A program made the translations under genes and the position numbers. A model generated the notes under the pieces. It saw only the letters and a list, made by a program, of their open reading frames with translations. It did no database searches and was not told the origin of the DNA. From Punica granatum (taxonomy: Eukaryota > Streptophyta > Magnoliopsida > Myrtales > Lythraceae), in NCBI RefSeq assembly GCF_007655135.1, contig NC_045134.1, forward strand, positions 3,368,982 through 3,432,981: DNA of 64,000 nucleotides, written 5' to 3'. Below are positions 35,542-47,365 of this stretch, one piece after another (within the stretch, counting starts at the first letter, position 1; each line of letters starts with the position of its first letter).

Positions 35542-37399
35542 CGTCCGATCCCTCAGTCTATCAGTGGTCAAAGAAAACACACTGGCTGAGGTTTGTGTTG
35601 GATTTCTTCTCAATAGCTATATATAGACATATTTAGCTATATAGCTATATGTCTATATGACGATGCTTTCCGGAGATTTGTGTTCTATTCCTTTTTCGGA
35701 GCCATCTGTCGATGTTCTCTCCTAAGTGGTTACAAAAAAAAAAAAAAAACCACTGGCCGAAAGAGCATCGTAATAACAAGAAAGAACAATTATAATAGTA
35801 CAAGTTGTTGGACAAGGGAAAAACCTTTCTTTGTTGGTTGATATAGACTTCCACTTTTGTTTATTTATTTATTCTTTTTGGAAAATCCAGGTGCGACCTG
35901 GGACAGTTATAGCATACGCCAACGTTTACTACAAATCCGTTGGGCTAGCTTCCCCGTCACCGCCCATCCAAGAATCATCTTGTTTGATTCCAATAATTAA
36001 ATATAATATAATAAAAAACAAACAGATATAAAAGAATCATCTTGCACCGTAATGTTCTGTGATTGGTTCTGGCAAATAATTAATTAATCATGTTCCCATT
36101 GTCTAAAAGAAACTTCTCTCTGCTTTTGTGTCTGTCTTTTTTATTATTATTATTATTGATTATAAAGACAAAGGAAACAAAAGAGGCACAAAAAATCTCA
36201 CGAGCCAGAATGAAATCCAAAAATTATTGATTTTAAGCGATAAACATGTGCCATGCATCAAACTGATTTTTTAGTTTTATGTTAGTCATTAATCATTTTA
36301 TTGTGTTTTATTGTTAAAATATATGAACCTTCCTATTTCTTTACAAACCTCATTTGAAAGGAACAGATTCATATTACTGACTATGGCACTGCGCAGAAGA
36401 GAAGAGAATTTAACAAGTATGATAAGCCTCACTTTCTAATGTTCACCAGTTTCCTATTTCTCTTGTTCTGTCCCAAAGATCATCAGTAGAATCTTCTTTC
36501 TTTTCCGTTTTCAGGATTAAACTTGCACTTTTTTGCTGAGCAGAGCAGTGATGCGTATGAGAAACTCCCCGCCCTACCCTGCATGAGCTTTTACTCCTCG
36601 CTGCGGGGACTGCTATACAACGTACGTGAACATGTGGATCCAAAAACACCTTGCTTCACCATCTCCCACACCATTTCGTGGCTGGCTCATACTTGATGAC
36701 CAAAGAGAACTTTGCAGCTTACGATCGTCTCAAAGTGCAGGTGAGAATTCATCTTTCTCGTCAGAAGAAGAGCCTGAACACTGCATATCTTCAATGCAAG
36801 AGCTCTTGTAATCAACGACTGATGATAACCTCTGAGTCGGGCCGAACAGAAGGATTATTATGCATAATAATGGAGAAATCCACAGATAAGCATATGGAGG
36901 AGATCAAGCTGATGCAGCTGACTTATAAGTTGATCATGAGCAAGCAGTAGGTTAACCCGACCACAGTCTTTACAATCAGCTCGTCTTAGTACAAAAGCGA
37001 CTTGCGTGCATGGGATTTGCTCACAAGGGCTGAACCGTAGTCCTGTTAAGCGAGGTTTGCAGCTTTAATAATATCCCCATCGAATGGTTTTATCCCTTCA
37101 GACTGCCAGGCACCAAAGCACATGTTATGTAACAGTATGCAATCATCCCAACAGTGAACACGAGAATCAAGAGATGTCGAGGAGCCCATTTGCTCCACGA
37201 CTTCGTGTAAATTAAGCTTTACCGGCCATTGTTCTCTACAGTGTAGGTGGTATCATGTCACTGGGCCCATAATTTGGGAGGTCAATTTGCTGCATGAGAC
37301 TCGTAACAGATTATGCTTAAAGGAACATTTACGGAGTGACTTTTAATTGATTCCGCTTGTCTGCAAATTGCTCTTATTAGCCTCATCATTTCATTGTTA
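35542..37399. other. Promoter side of the TNL and gene-poor spacer
   Basis: Contains the TNL leader, poly-A/T runs (35740) and a (TTA)n run (36140). Bases 36010-36130 recur at 48230-48350, upstream of another TNL relic, marking a shared TNL promoter segment. A plus-strand 99-codon frame at 36651-36950 has no recognised family. No other gene is supported. Confidence 0.45.
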
Positions 37400-37855
37400 A
37401 TTAACAAGGTTGTATCAGATCTTAGCATGAAGCCATCAGTGACAGGATTCGAGCTCATCATGACACCACAGAGAATAACTGAACAAGCTCAGAGGCCAAG
37501 ATTTAGGCCGGGAAATTCTTTTGGCATAAATTAGCCGAATCAATGGAAAACATCTCCCGTCAACAAGAAAAACAAAGCTTTAATTTTCAGAAAATTACTC
37601 GCTCAATGTGATGTTTGCCGATATCCTTCTCATGCAATCAATATTAACTCATCTACAAAATTAAAAAAGGGATAGACAACGCTCGCTTCATCCCCTTCTT
37701 TTTCACCTAGGTAGCAGTCATGTTACCATTAGCAAAATCCATAAAATTAAATCCGATGTCAGCAAACAGAACGGCCTATCTATCCCAAAGAACATCTCAA
37801 TTAAAGTTCCAGGCAAATTGCAAGTAAACAACATTACTTCTCTGCGATTCAAGCA
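37400..37855. repeat. Right arm of the inverted duplication
   Basis: Reverse-complement partner of 29296-29830 (same words, opposite orientation). It runs directly into the 3' end of the mTERF pseudogene, so the pair arose after or with that mTERF duplication. Confidence 0.85.
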
Positions 37856-38681
37856 ATCTTCGACTCCCGCTTCTTTTTCCTCGTGCCCTTCTCTTTGTCG
37901 GAGGAACCTCTATAAATCTCCATCAAGTCGGGGATTTCGTTCAAGTTCTTAACGATATCCTTCCTCAAGAAACACTTCTCAGGCAGAGTATATATCCAGC
38001 CATTCGACTTTTCCACCTGAAGCAAACCTTTTGATAATAGGATCTCAAGAACCCTTTGCCTCTGGCGAAGCCTAGCCAACCCATGACAAAGAAACTTCGG
38101 GTACTTAATAATAATCTCCAGTCAATCTTCGCGTTGTTCAAGTAGAAGTCCATCACTTCCCAAATCTTCGCCTCGGATAAACTGAGGCAGGTCGGGTTCT
38201 TCCTAAACGTTGAATGGACATCCTCCTAGGACCACCTCAGGCTCTTCAAGACCTCGACTTTATGGTTCCAGTTTGCTTCATTCATGCTGAGCATAATCCG
38301 TAGCAGCGCATGGATGAACATCCCGGACTTTGGCTCGATGCCCATTCGCTTAACCAACTCCACTGCGCTAACCATCCTCTCGGGGGTCTGAACAGCTGCC
38401 CTGGGCTGATTCACCATGAACTTCGAGACACCATCAGGGGTCACCCCCTCGCTCAAGCAGAACTCGATATTCTGCCTCAGGGTGTACGTCTGGAGGAAAT
38501 GGAAGATAGACTCGAGGTAGGTCTTCACCGTCCGCTTCAGGACGTTGGGGTTCCTCAGGATGAGCTCGTGGAAGAGCGGACCGCGGAAACCATTCCCAAT
38601 GAAGAAGACGATCTTGGGCTTCAGGGTGGTCTGTGGCCGGCAGAGGAGGAAAGTACATAGAACAACTAGAGATGATGACAA
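37849..38681 (-). pseudogene. mTERF pseudogene, 5'-truncated and frame-shifted
   Basis: Paralog of the mTERF gene at 21.2 kb. The first recognisable part is LLCRPQTTLKPKIVFFIGNG. The N-terminal ~85 residues including the transit peptide are absent. A deletion removes the segment corresponding to ILTFEELHTAIRRFGWLL (here YTLRQNIEFCLSEG). A stop interrupts after KSLRWS near 38226, and a frameshift divides the last third near 38080-38150. The C-terminus VEKSNGWIYTLPEKCFLRKD to KEKGTRKKKRESKIA is readable. The copy is non-functional. Confidence 0.92.
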
Positions 38682-38760
38682 ATCACAAAGAAGACATAGA
38701 ACAAGTACAGATTAGCAAGTACACTAAACAAACACGTTCGTTAAGTTTCAACTTCCATTG

Positions 38761-39306
38761 TCAGTAGCTCTGTAGCGCCCTTAACAAACGCATTGCTTCC
38801 TGCTCGTAATGCTCTGCCAGCTTCTTTTCCTGGTCCTGCAACTGACGTAGCAATATGTTAAGGCATCATTCCACTAGAGATTAAACATCATATAGCTAGA
38901 TTAAAACTTCAACATCCTAGACTAAGAAACGTTTCATTCTAGCCGAAAGAAAAACAGTAATTTTTGCAAACTATAGAAAAACATAATCATTGTGTGGCTG
39001 AGTTACAAATAACAGCAATTAAATTAAATAAACTACCTAAAAATGGTAGCTAACATCATTTATTTAACTTATCAAAGATATATATATCTTTCATTTCATG
39101 ATTGAGCACGAACTCAAAAATATGGGAGTAGAGTAGTACCATTAGTTAGTCCTTTGACATTTTGAAAAGATGTGTAGCATGAAGCGATGGACAATTAGAT
39201 TGGAAGAAAATAAAAAATACAAACGAGAAAGCAGCTTAACCCAGGAGAAAAGATTTCTTACCCGACGGTGCAGAGCATAAGCCCAACTCTCATTCAAACT
39301 CAGATC
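38761..39306 (-). pseudogene. Two-exon relic of an unidentified coiled-coil protein
   Basis: The minus strand has a 45-base exon, 39262-39306 (DLSLNESWAYALHRR), with AG/GT borders. An in-phase terminal exon, 38761-38841, reads LQDQEKKLAEHYEQEAMRLL and then RALQSY before TGA. Charged heptad-like residues suggest coiled coil. I do not recognise the family. No upstream exons are seen, so it is probably a 3' fragment. The intron is duplicated at 31.46-31.80 kb. Whether any of it is expressed is unknown. Confidence 0.4.
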
Positions 39307-39459
39307 CTACAAGGAATAAATTCAGTTAGCTTAGACCTCTACAAGATTCTTAATCATTTTTACCAACAGAGGCAAGGAAATAGTGAATAACAAAGTCAAG
39401 AAGTTTCAGTTCACAGTCTAAGCCTGTTGACAATTTGGCTAGAATAGTAAAACATTGGG

Positions 39460-40600
39460 CATCTGCTTTTGCTTTTGTCCATGAAAATGAAGATGGAGGA
39501 AATGGAACTTTTTCCATCTCAGACCGCGTTCTCGATGAGATTATGATTCACATGCCGGCCAATCGCCTTTGGATGTGGAAGATTCTGTTTTTTTTTTGAA
39601 TAAAAGGCTGGAACCAGCGTAGCAATCCCTCTGGAGATTATGATTAATGTTAATTAATCTTCTGTCAATGGCTCTGCGCGTCATCACTTCATTATTAAGA
39701 AGGCTGTATCGGATGTCAACATGAAGCCATAACAGGTTCCGAACCCATAATTAATTTACAGAGTAACCTGAGCACAATCCAAAACCGGGGTTAGGTCAAA
39801 CTCGGCCATCTTGGTGCAGTTTAAAGAACGAAAAGGTTATTGTACGTAAGGTTGAGAACAAGGAAGGGAACAATCTACAATCGATTGGTCAGTGGCTCTC
39901 TATTCAATTAATTTGACTGGGCCTAAACGTTGCATGAGCGGATTATAATGGAGCAAGGCAATATCTTGTGGCCTTTGTTCAATCGATGTGGAAGGGAAAG
40001 ACTGAATGCTAATCTTGAATGACTTTTACAGGCGGGCTAAACTACTGCAGTCGCTTGTGACTAGGGGCGGAGCCAATGAAGGAACAGGGGGGCAATTGTC
40101 CCCCTGAACTTTGAAATTTTAAAATTTTGATTCAAAAATATGAATTTTTTTATATAAAATTAGTACTTTGCCCCTTAAACTTTGAAATTTTAAAATTTTG
40201 CCTCAAAAGTTTAAGTTTGCCCCCCTTAATAAAAATCTTGGCTCCGCCCCTGCTTGTGACAGAGGCTCAGGATCGAGAAACAAAAACCGAAGACGATCTG
40301 CGAGGTGTGGACATAGATGCTAGTCAATGAGCTCACACGAGGTGGGGAATTGCTCGGTCATGTTGCTGTTTGGGCCTGAATGAACGGATTTGAGTCCTGC
40401 CTCCGGAACTAACAGAATTATCTGAACAAACTCAACCAAAAACGAACATGTGACTTGTATCACGACATTCTCTATAAATTCTTTCTTCTCATCCATTGAA
40501 CAGAAAATAATTAACATTCACCAACGACAAGCTTAGTCTATTCAAACATAATTAGTGAGTAATTGCTGCAACATTAGGAAAACAGAAACATAATTTTTAT
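39460..40600. repeat. Segmental repeat A (copies at 62.17-63.06 and 56.58-57.30 kb)
   Basis: Matches 62170-63060 almost base for base over long stretches: CATCTGCTTTTGCTTTTGTC, GACCGCGTTCTCGATGAGAT, CGCCTTTGGATGTGGAAGAT. It also matches 56580-57300 less closely (AAGGCTGTATCAGATCTCAG). In all copies it leads toward, or once led toward, a DUF4220 relic. No gene is recognised within it. Confidence 0.85.
40062..40252. mobile_element. hAT-type MITE, copy 2, with perfect 8-bp target duplication
   Basis: A 191-bp element with TIRs TAGGGGCGGAGCCAA and TTGGCTCCGCCCCTG. It is flanked by CTTGTGAC at 40054-40061 and 40253-40260. The paralogous segment near 62713 has the uninterrupted site CTGCAGTCGCATGTGACGAG, so insertion happened after that segmental duplication. 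Same family as 11755-11940. Non-coding. Confidence 0.95.
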
Positions 40601-40619
40601 CCCTTCATTACTTCAGTTG

Positions 40620-41510
40620 CGAGCCGAGTGACCCTGTTGGAGACGTGTAGCTCAGGAACATTTAGCAGATCTAGCCTCCATGCACATCCTCGTCAGGGAC
40701 TAGGAGCGGTGAGCACTTCAGCTGCTGTCCCTCCTCATGCTCATCCTCGGGACGATCAATTACGGAGACGGGATATGAATTCCCGAATCCACGAAGCTAA
40801 ATGGAATATTTGACGAGAAGAACTTCTTGAGGGTGGAGCGGCCTGAGGTAAGGAGATCAACCTTGAAAGCGCCTCCACGAGATCATGGTGTTTAAGAACT
40901 CAGTCTTTGAGCCGGCGGAGGTTGAGCTTGGGTTCATCGTGCTGTACACAAAGGCGACCATCATCTAAACTAAGCGATGAATCATTCTCCGTCTGAGCTA
41001 CTTGCTATCTCCATAAGCACACCGGTCGTATACTTCATCGTCTACAAGTTCTGCAGATGTTAACTCACAGGTTCATATTCGAGCAGCTCAAGGACGAGAG
41101 CCCGGTTGAGGCAATGTTTCACCGGAGGAGCGGATTTCGACCGTAGTCTCTTTGCCTGGAACCTCGCCAAACCTTTGCTTCTACTGCATGTCCAGTCTCA
41201 GAAAGAGCAACCACCCATGTCTTACAATCAGCAAGACCCTGTCCGATTATATGGCGTACCTTCAAGCCTTCCGCCTGAAGATGTTGCCCAACTGCGAGTT
41301 ATGGGTGTAAATGCTGACCTTCGCGGCAGTTCACTGCTCTTGGGGAGAGTGCACCAGCAGCGCCGGTGAGGCTGGGAGTTCCTCAACCCACGGTGGCTGT
41401 CCTTATGGCAAACCTTGGTCTCAGGACCAGGTCAAATTCCTCGACAAGAAGAGCCTATGGAAGTGGTCGAGGATGGGCAAATCATCTATGTTTAATATAA
41501 AGCATAAATA
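40620..41510 (+). pseudogene. DUF4220/DUF594 protein gene relic 1
   Basis: Plant DUF4220-DUF594 proteins are multi-pass membrane proteins of unknown function. Reading frames shift along the plus strand but recover family-like blocks in order: LMLILGTINYGDGI (about 40737), GFIVLYTKATII (about 40935), a FIFEQLKDESP-type block (about 41070), DFDRSLFAWNLA (41128 on), a YMAYLQAF-type block near 41250 and WV at its end. Numerous stops and shifts make it a pseudogene. Assignment rests on my memory of the family signatures. Confidence 0.55.
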
Positions 41511-41763
41511 GAAGCAGAAAACTGTCCCCCAATGAATGTACAATAAAGGCCAACCAAAAGTACACAGAGCCGGGAAAATGTAGCCGGATTTCATACCTTA
41601 ATACTGTTCAAGATATACATCTACAAGACTTTCTATACCTCCTCACACGAAAAAGAATCCATCCGGAAAACCCCACGCCCACCAGGCTCACAACATGAGC
41701 AATTTTCAACATTCTGGTGCACACCCCGCGGGAATGCTCCCTTTGCAAGATGAAGGAGGATAA

Positions 41764-42996
41764 TTAGGTGGCAGTTTGGATATTCTCCCACGTCCCGTAC
41801 TTGGAGCTGAAGCTGCCTCCACCGCTCTGCTCTGCATACTCGAGAATGACAGCTCGGGAACAATTGTCCCATGTCCTTGCTATGTCCTTGAGGGACATGA
41901 GCTGTGAGAGCCTGCGGAGGGAGATGCTAAACCTGGACTTTGCCTTCGCTGAGAGATCTTCATACTCTTTGCTGTAAAAATAACATTTTTCCCCCCAAGT
42001 CCTCGAAGGAAAGGGGCATATTTAGTTGATGTTCACATAAATAATATGTATCAGATATGATTTTTTTCCCCCAACTCAGAGATGGAGAATGCACAGAAAA
42101 TGAAGAACGCAATATTCCCTCACCTTACTTCAACAGGAAACTTGTCAAGGAGTACTGGAGAGCAGTTCAGGTAATTTGACGGAACAAGCAGCCGCAAGGG
42201 TTGAATCGGTGACTGCATACAAACAAGCCACATAAAGAACATTTCTTGACAATTCTACAGATAAAGGAATTGCTCCTGAAAGTTTTAGTAGCCCACCAGT
42301 TGTGCAGACCGTACTATGACTTCAAGCCCGGGCTGAGAGACACAGCATTGAAAGAGCATCTAACCACAACTCCCTCACCCCCTTCTGCCACAGCAGCTGC
42401 AGCAGTTGGATCGACGTCCTCATCACTAATATCGACGATTATGTCTATAAGCTGTTGGTTTATTTCCCTGATCTCTTCCTTAAGGACATGGTTCGCCTCC
42501 ACAAGATTGCACGCCTGCATCAGATTCAATCTTTACAAGAAGATATACCAGAAGCAGGCTTCTAGTTCTCTGAATCAGCGCGCATAGGGGATGGAGCCAG
42601 AGGAGTCGAAGGAGATGGGACTACAAAAGGCGAACTTGCAGACTGTAAAGGAGTCCCAGTTTTAGTAACAGATGTTAGCAGATCCTGCTGATCGATCTGT
42701 GGGGAAGAATGCTGTGGAATCTGAGGGGACACAGCCTGCAGAAGCTGAGGGGAGAAGATGGGAAATGAAGATCCCAGTTTCAGCTGTTGGCAAGGATAAG
42801 CTGGCCGTTGCCCTGTTACTGAATGGTGCTGCTGAAAGACTCCCGGTTTAACGCCCATGCCGGGTCTTATTTTCATCTCATTCATCGGATGCAGTTGTGA
42901 CATCTGATGAGCCTGCAGCTGTGTTGGAAGTTGTTGCTGCTGCTGCTTCGCTTGTTGGCAACTGCTGCTACCGCTACTGCCTAAGCCTGTTGACAA
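41764..42996 (-). pseudogene. MED15: MED15 C-terminal fragment, copy 1
   Basis: Mediator tail subunit 15 links activators to RNA polymerase II. The minus strand, from 42996, has Gln-rich QQAKQQQQQLPTQLQ, then SPQIPQHSSPQIDQQDLL, TKTGTPLQSASSPFVVPSPS and TPLAPSPM. A stop follows at SEN and then a frame change. Next come IREINQQLIDIIVDISDEDV and DPTAAAAVAEGGEGVVV. Further exons read SPIQPLRLLVPSNYLNCSPV, then [20 protein letters not shown] and [19 protein letters not shown] with stop at 41764. Splice borders remain. It lacks the KIX-bearing N-terminus and carries lesions, so it is a decayed C-terminal segment of a MED15a-type gene. Confidence 0.85.
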
Positions 42997-43260
42997 TTTG
43001 GCAAGAATAGAAACACATTTGCCTGTTATTATGCTATATAGAGTCGAGAAACAGTGATCACCTATACAATTGCAAAGATGCTATTTCACATCTGTACCTA
43101 AATAAATGCTTGGAAGTTTAACATATTTAGGAACTACTATAAGAAGAAATCTACGAGGTAGTTGCATATCCTGTCCAAGAGATTCATATACCCATTAGTT
43201 TTATGAACATTAGATATCTCCAACGCTTTATGCCATTTGTTCTTTTGATTATTCAATGCC

Positions 43261-45396
43261 TCATCCTTTGAAAAAGGAACCTGAGGAGGGAGATAGAAGA
43301 GATGAGAAACTTACCATGGATTGCACCAACCACTCGCGCTTCCAATATCTGTAGCAACTCTTGTCCCAGGCTGAGGATGAGACTTTTAGCGAGGAAGTGA
43401 TCCCCTTAATTGCTGATGGGACAGCTTCCGAAAAATTGCAACTGAAGACATCCAACCTTTCCAGCTTCTCCAAATTCCCGAGGAAATCTGGCAACCTCCT
43501 AATATCACAACCTCTCATATCAATCACTTTCAGTTTCTGCAAATTCACAACCTCATCAGGCAGTTCCACGATTCCTGACATTGAAATATTCAACTCAACC
43601 AGCGATTTCAGACTGCCAATCGAATTTGGGAGTTTCTTTAGATCTTTGCAGTAGAATAAGGACAGAAATTCAAGTTTCACAAGTCCTCCAATGGACTCAG
43701 GTAGTTCAGCAATCTCTGACCGTGACAGGACCAGCATAGTCAATGATTTTAGATCTCCAAGTGAGCTTGGAGGTCTACTCCTTCCCAAACTCACACACAG
43801 GCGCTGAAGTCTCTCGAGTCTCTCGATGGAGTCCGGAAGCTTGTAACTGCAGTTGAAGCTCTGTTCCATTATCATGACAATATCGACGAGGCCATCCAAA
43901 CAGCAGACTTCTCTCGGAATTTCTCTGATATGAATACAGCCACTGGCGTTCAGATACTTTAGGCATTTCAACTTTCCTACGGAATGGTCTATTTGGGCTA
44001 GGTTAATGCAACCTTTGAGTATTAGTCTCTCCAACTTTGTGCACATCGATAGGTCGGGCGTTTCGGTCAAGTGATCGCACCTCCTGAGGTCTAGAACTTT
44101 CAACTCCTTGCACATCTGCCAAACAACAGAATTCCATAAAACTGAAAATTAATGGGAAGAGAGTTGCAAGACAAAAAAAGTACTAAAAGGGCGAGCTAGT
44201 TATACCCCGATATGGCGCCATCCAGCCCAAGTTTCGCTTACGGAACTTTCCGAGAGGTCAAGCACGACTAGATTCTTCAAATGCAGATTAGTTCCCTGAA
44301 ATACACCAGGACAAAAATGCCAAGAAAGCCATATCAACTTGGGGAGGACATGCTCTAGATCTCCTGAAAATTTCGATCTTATGAGACTGAGAAATCTCAG
44401 ATTATTGAAATTCTTCAATTCATGCTTTGTAAGGACGCAATCTTCCGAGGTCCAAGACAAAAGACTAAGCATCTCAACATTTTCTCTGCCCTGTAAACGG
44501 GAAGAAACAAGGGATGAGAGAACAACCGTGAGTGAGAAAACGACTCATCACAAACAATTTTTTACCTCTTCATCCTGCAGCACTTTCAGAGCATCCTCAT
44601 GCATCCATATTCTACTGCAAGGCTTTCCGTGGTGCTTTAACCTCTCATCACGAATGAGTTTTCTTCCAAGGTCCCGCAGCTGATCATGCATCCAGAACCT
44701 GTTCTCATTTGTGAGCTTTACTAGGCACGCATTGACAAGCTCTTGCACTGCCAACTCTGGTTCAAAGTCACAGGCTTGCCACATGTACATCGCTTTTGTT
44801 TTCTTCTCATTAATGAAAAAACATGCGATATCAAGGAATATCTCCTTCACTTCCAAGCGTAAAGCATCATAACCTATCTTAAGCCTGTCTTCGACCTTCT
44901 TTTCCGGTATTTTCTGTAAGGTACCTATTATATGATTCCAATGGCCACGATCACTTGTTCGAAGTTTTGAACCTACTACTTCAAGAGCCAAGGGAAGCCC
45001 TCCTGTAATTCTGACGGCTTTCTCTGAAAGGCCGTGGAAGTCTTCAGCTGGATTCTCCTTCCCAAAGGCATGCCTGCTGAAAAGGAGGAGAGATTCTTCA
45101 AATTTCATCGGCTCTGCTTCGAATATCTCAACTCTTCCTCCTTCAAACACAGGAGCATTTTTATTCCGGGAGGTGATGATTATCCTGCTTCCCTCTCTAA
45201 ACCAACCAGCCTCTCCTGCTAATTTCCCGATTTGCTCGGGGTCGTATACATCATCGAGAACAACTAGTACTTTCCTGTTCTGCAACTTTTTGCTGATTAT
45301 CTTGATCCCATCGCTCTCGTCAGTGATGTCTGCTGCATTAACACCAAGATATCTTGAGCTTGGGTTCATCGTGCTGTACACAAAGGCGACCATCAT
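43261..45396 (-). pseudogene. TNL lacking TIR and P-loop, fused to foreign 5' sequence
   Basis: Exons 44566-45396, 44206-44490 and 43261-44115 splice in phase and stay open for 656 residues. From LGVNAADITDESDGIKI onward it parallels the TNL at 32.5 kb: KVLVVLDDVYD, GGLPLALEVVG, KEIFLDIACFF, FWMHDQLRDLG, then the LRRs. Everything upstream (TIR exon, P-loop, RNBS-A) is missing. The first ~17 residues (MMVAFVYSTMNPSSRY) are antisense DUF4220-relic sequence. No TNL promoter remains. I call it a pseudogene by truncation, though a short P-loop-less NLR product cannot be excluded. The final donor (ATG|GTAAGT near 43315) implies a lost or unseen last exon. Confidence 0.85.
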
Positions 45397-46010
45397 CTAA
45401 ACTGAGCGAGGAATCATTCTCCGTCTGATCTACTTGCTATCTCCATAAGTACACAGGTTGTATACTTCATTGTCTACAGGTTCTGCAGATGTTAACTCAC
45501 AGGTTCGTATTCGAGCAGCTCAAGGACGAGAGCCCGGTCAAGAGAACAAGAATACGATCGTCATGCCCTAATAATTTATTAGCTGAAAGAGGCGATTACA
45601 TGCTCCAGAAGAATGATTGCCTTGAAAATTGACAATGTTTCACCAGAGGAGCGGATTTCGACCTTAGTCTCTTTGCCTGGAACCTCGCCAAACCTCTGCT
45701 ACTACTGCATGTCCAGTCTCAGAAAGAGCAACCACCCATGTCTTACAATCAGCAAGACCCTGTCCGATTATATGGCGTACCTTCAAGCCTTCCGCCCAAA
45801 GATGTTGCCCAACTGCGAGTTATGGGTGTAGATGCTGACCTTCGCAGCAGTTCATTGCTCTTGGGGAGAGTGCACCAGCAGCTCTGGTGAGGCTGGGAGT
45901 TCCTCAACCCACGATGGCCGTCCTTATGGCAAACCTTGGTCTCAGCGACCAGGTCAAATTCCTCGACAAGAAGAGCCTATGAAAGTGGTCGAGGAGGGGC
46001 AAGTCATCTA
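45356..46010 (+). pseudogene. DUF4220/DUF594 relic 2
   Basis: Begins abruptly at the TNL breakpoint with LGFIVLYTKATII-type sequence. It continues with an FEQLKDESPVK block (about 45505), ERGDYMLQKNDCLEN (about 45588), FDLSLFAWNLAK and ISKTLSDYMAYLQAFRPKML (about 45765-45825). DUF594 ends commonly carry an RGDY...L motif and LSDYMMYL, which supports the assignment. The relic is frame-broken. It is closely similar to 40930-41510. Confidence 0.6.
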
Positions 46011-46190
46011 TGTTTAATATAAAGCACAAATAGCAGGAGAAAACTGTCCCCCCATGAAGGTACAATAAAGGCCAACCAAAAGTACACAAAGCCTGGAAAA
46101 TGTAGCCGGATTTCATATCTTAATATGAATTTTCAACATTCTGGTGCACACCTCGCAGGAATGCTCCCTTTGCAAGAGGCAGGAGGATAA

Positions 46191-46945
46191 TTAGGTGGCA
46201 GTTTGGATATTCTCCCCCATCCCGTACTTGGAGCTGAAGCTGCCTCCACCGCTCTGCTCTGCATACTCGAGAATGACCGCTCGGGAACAATTGTCCCATG
46301 TCCTTGCTATGTCCTTGAGGGACATGGGCTGTGAGAGCCTGCAGAGGGAGATGATAAACCTGGACTTTGCCTTCGCCGAGAGATCTTCATACTGTTTTGC
46401 TGTAAAAATAACATTTTCCCCCCAAGTCCATGAAGGAAAGGGACATATTTAGTTGATGTTCACATAAATAATAAGTATCAGACATGATTTTTCCTCCAAC
46501 TCAGAGATGGAGAATGCACAGAGAATGAAGAACGCAATATTCCCTCACCTTACTTCAACAGGAAACTTGTCAAGGAGTACTGGAGAGCAGTTCGGATAAT
46601 TTGAGGGAACAAGCAGCCGCAAGGGTTCAATTGGTGACTGCATGCAAACAAGCGACATAAAGAACATTTCTTGACAATTCTACAGATAAAGGAATTGCTC
46701 CTGAAAGTTTTAGTGGCCCATCAGTTGTGCAGAACCGTACTGTGACTTCAAGCCAATGCTGAGAGACACAGCATTGAAAGAGCATCTAACCACAACTCCC
46801 TCCCCCCCTTCTGCCACTGCAGCTGCAGCAGTTGGATCGACGTCCTCATCACTAATATCGACGACTACGTCTATAAGCTGTTTGTTTATTTCCCTGATCT
46901 CTTCCTTAAGGACGTGGTTCGCCTGAACAAGAATCTATGTGGAAT
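46191..46945 (-). pseudogene. MED15: MED15 C-terminal fragment, copy 2
   Basis: Same exon order as copy 1: a VDISDEDVDPTAAAAVAEGG block at about 46780-46900, SPIQPLRLLVPSNYPNCSPV at about 46555-46640, and the terminal exon with [20 protein letters not shown] ending at 46191. The Gln-rich upstream portion is absent and sequence diverges at about 46935. No start or promoter. Near-identity to copy 1 indicates a recent segmental duplication with relic DUF4220 attached. Confidence 0.82.
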
Positions 46946-47365
46946 AATACGACCAAACAAAAGCTTATCAAATCAGCAGATAGAGAAAAAATGGAAGCTC
47001 GCAAGTAAATCATGAGCCTCAATCTTTTTTGTTTTTATTTTTGTTTTGTTTTGTTTTTCTTTTAATATATTTTTTGGCCGAAAGAAGAAAATACATTATT
47101 ACTGATGTAACAAAGGCAGGTACAAGCTCTGGTCCAAAACCATCCGACTCCCTTACAAGGAGAGAAAAGGGAAGTTTGAGATGTTCAAAGGCAGGGAAGT
47201 TGTTTGCTTGCAGAATGTAGTGTTCAGACCATAAATCAAAACGAGAAGAAAAGAGTCCCGGCTTGAGAAATAGCAGCTTGTATCAAGGAGGAGGGACAAG
47301 ACAAATTTTCTGAACTTTCATGATTCTTTTATATAAACTAAGAAATTAATGCCCGCTGGATTTGG
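46946..47365. other. Spacer with T-rich tract, repeated at 48.9-49.2 kb
   Basis: Contains a T-rich run and GCCGAAAGAAGAAAATACAT followed by TATTACTGATGTAA. The same segment recurs at 48860-49210, which also shares AGAGTCCCGGCTTGAGAAAT. It is probably former MED15 intron carrying a decayed retroelement tail; the direction is not certain. Confidence 0.45.
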
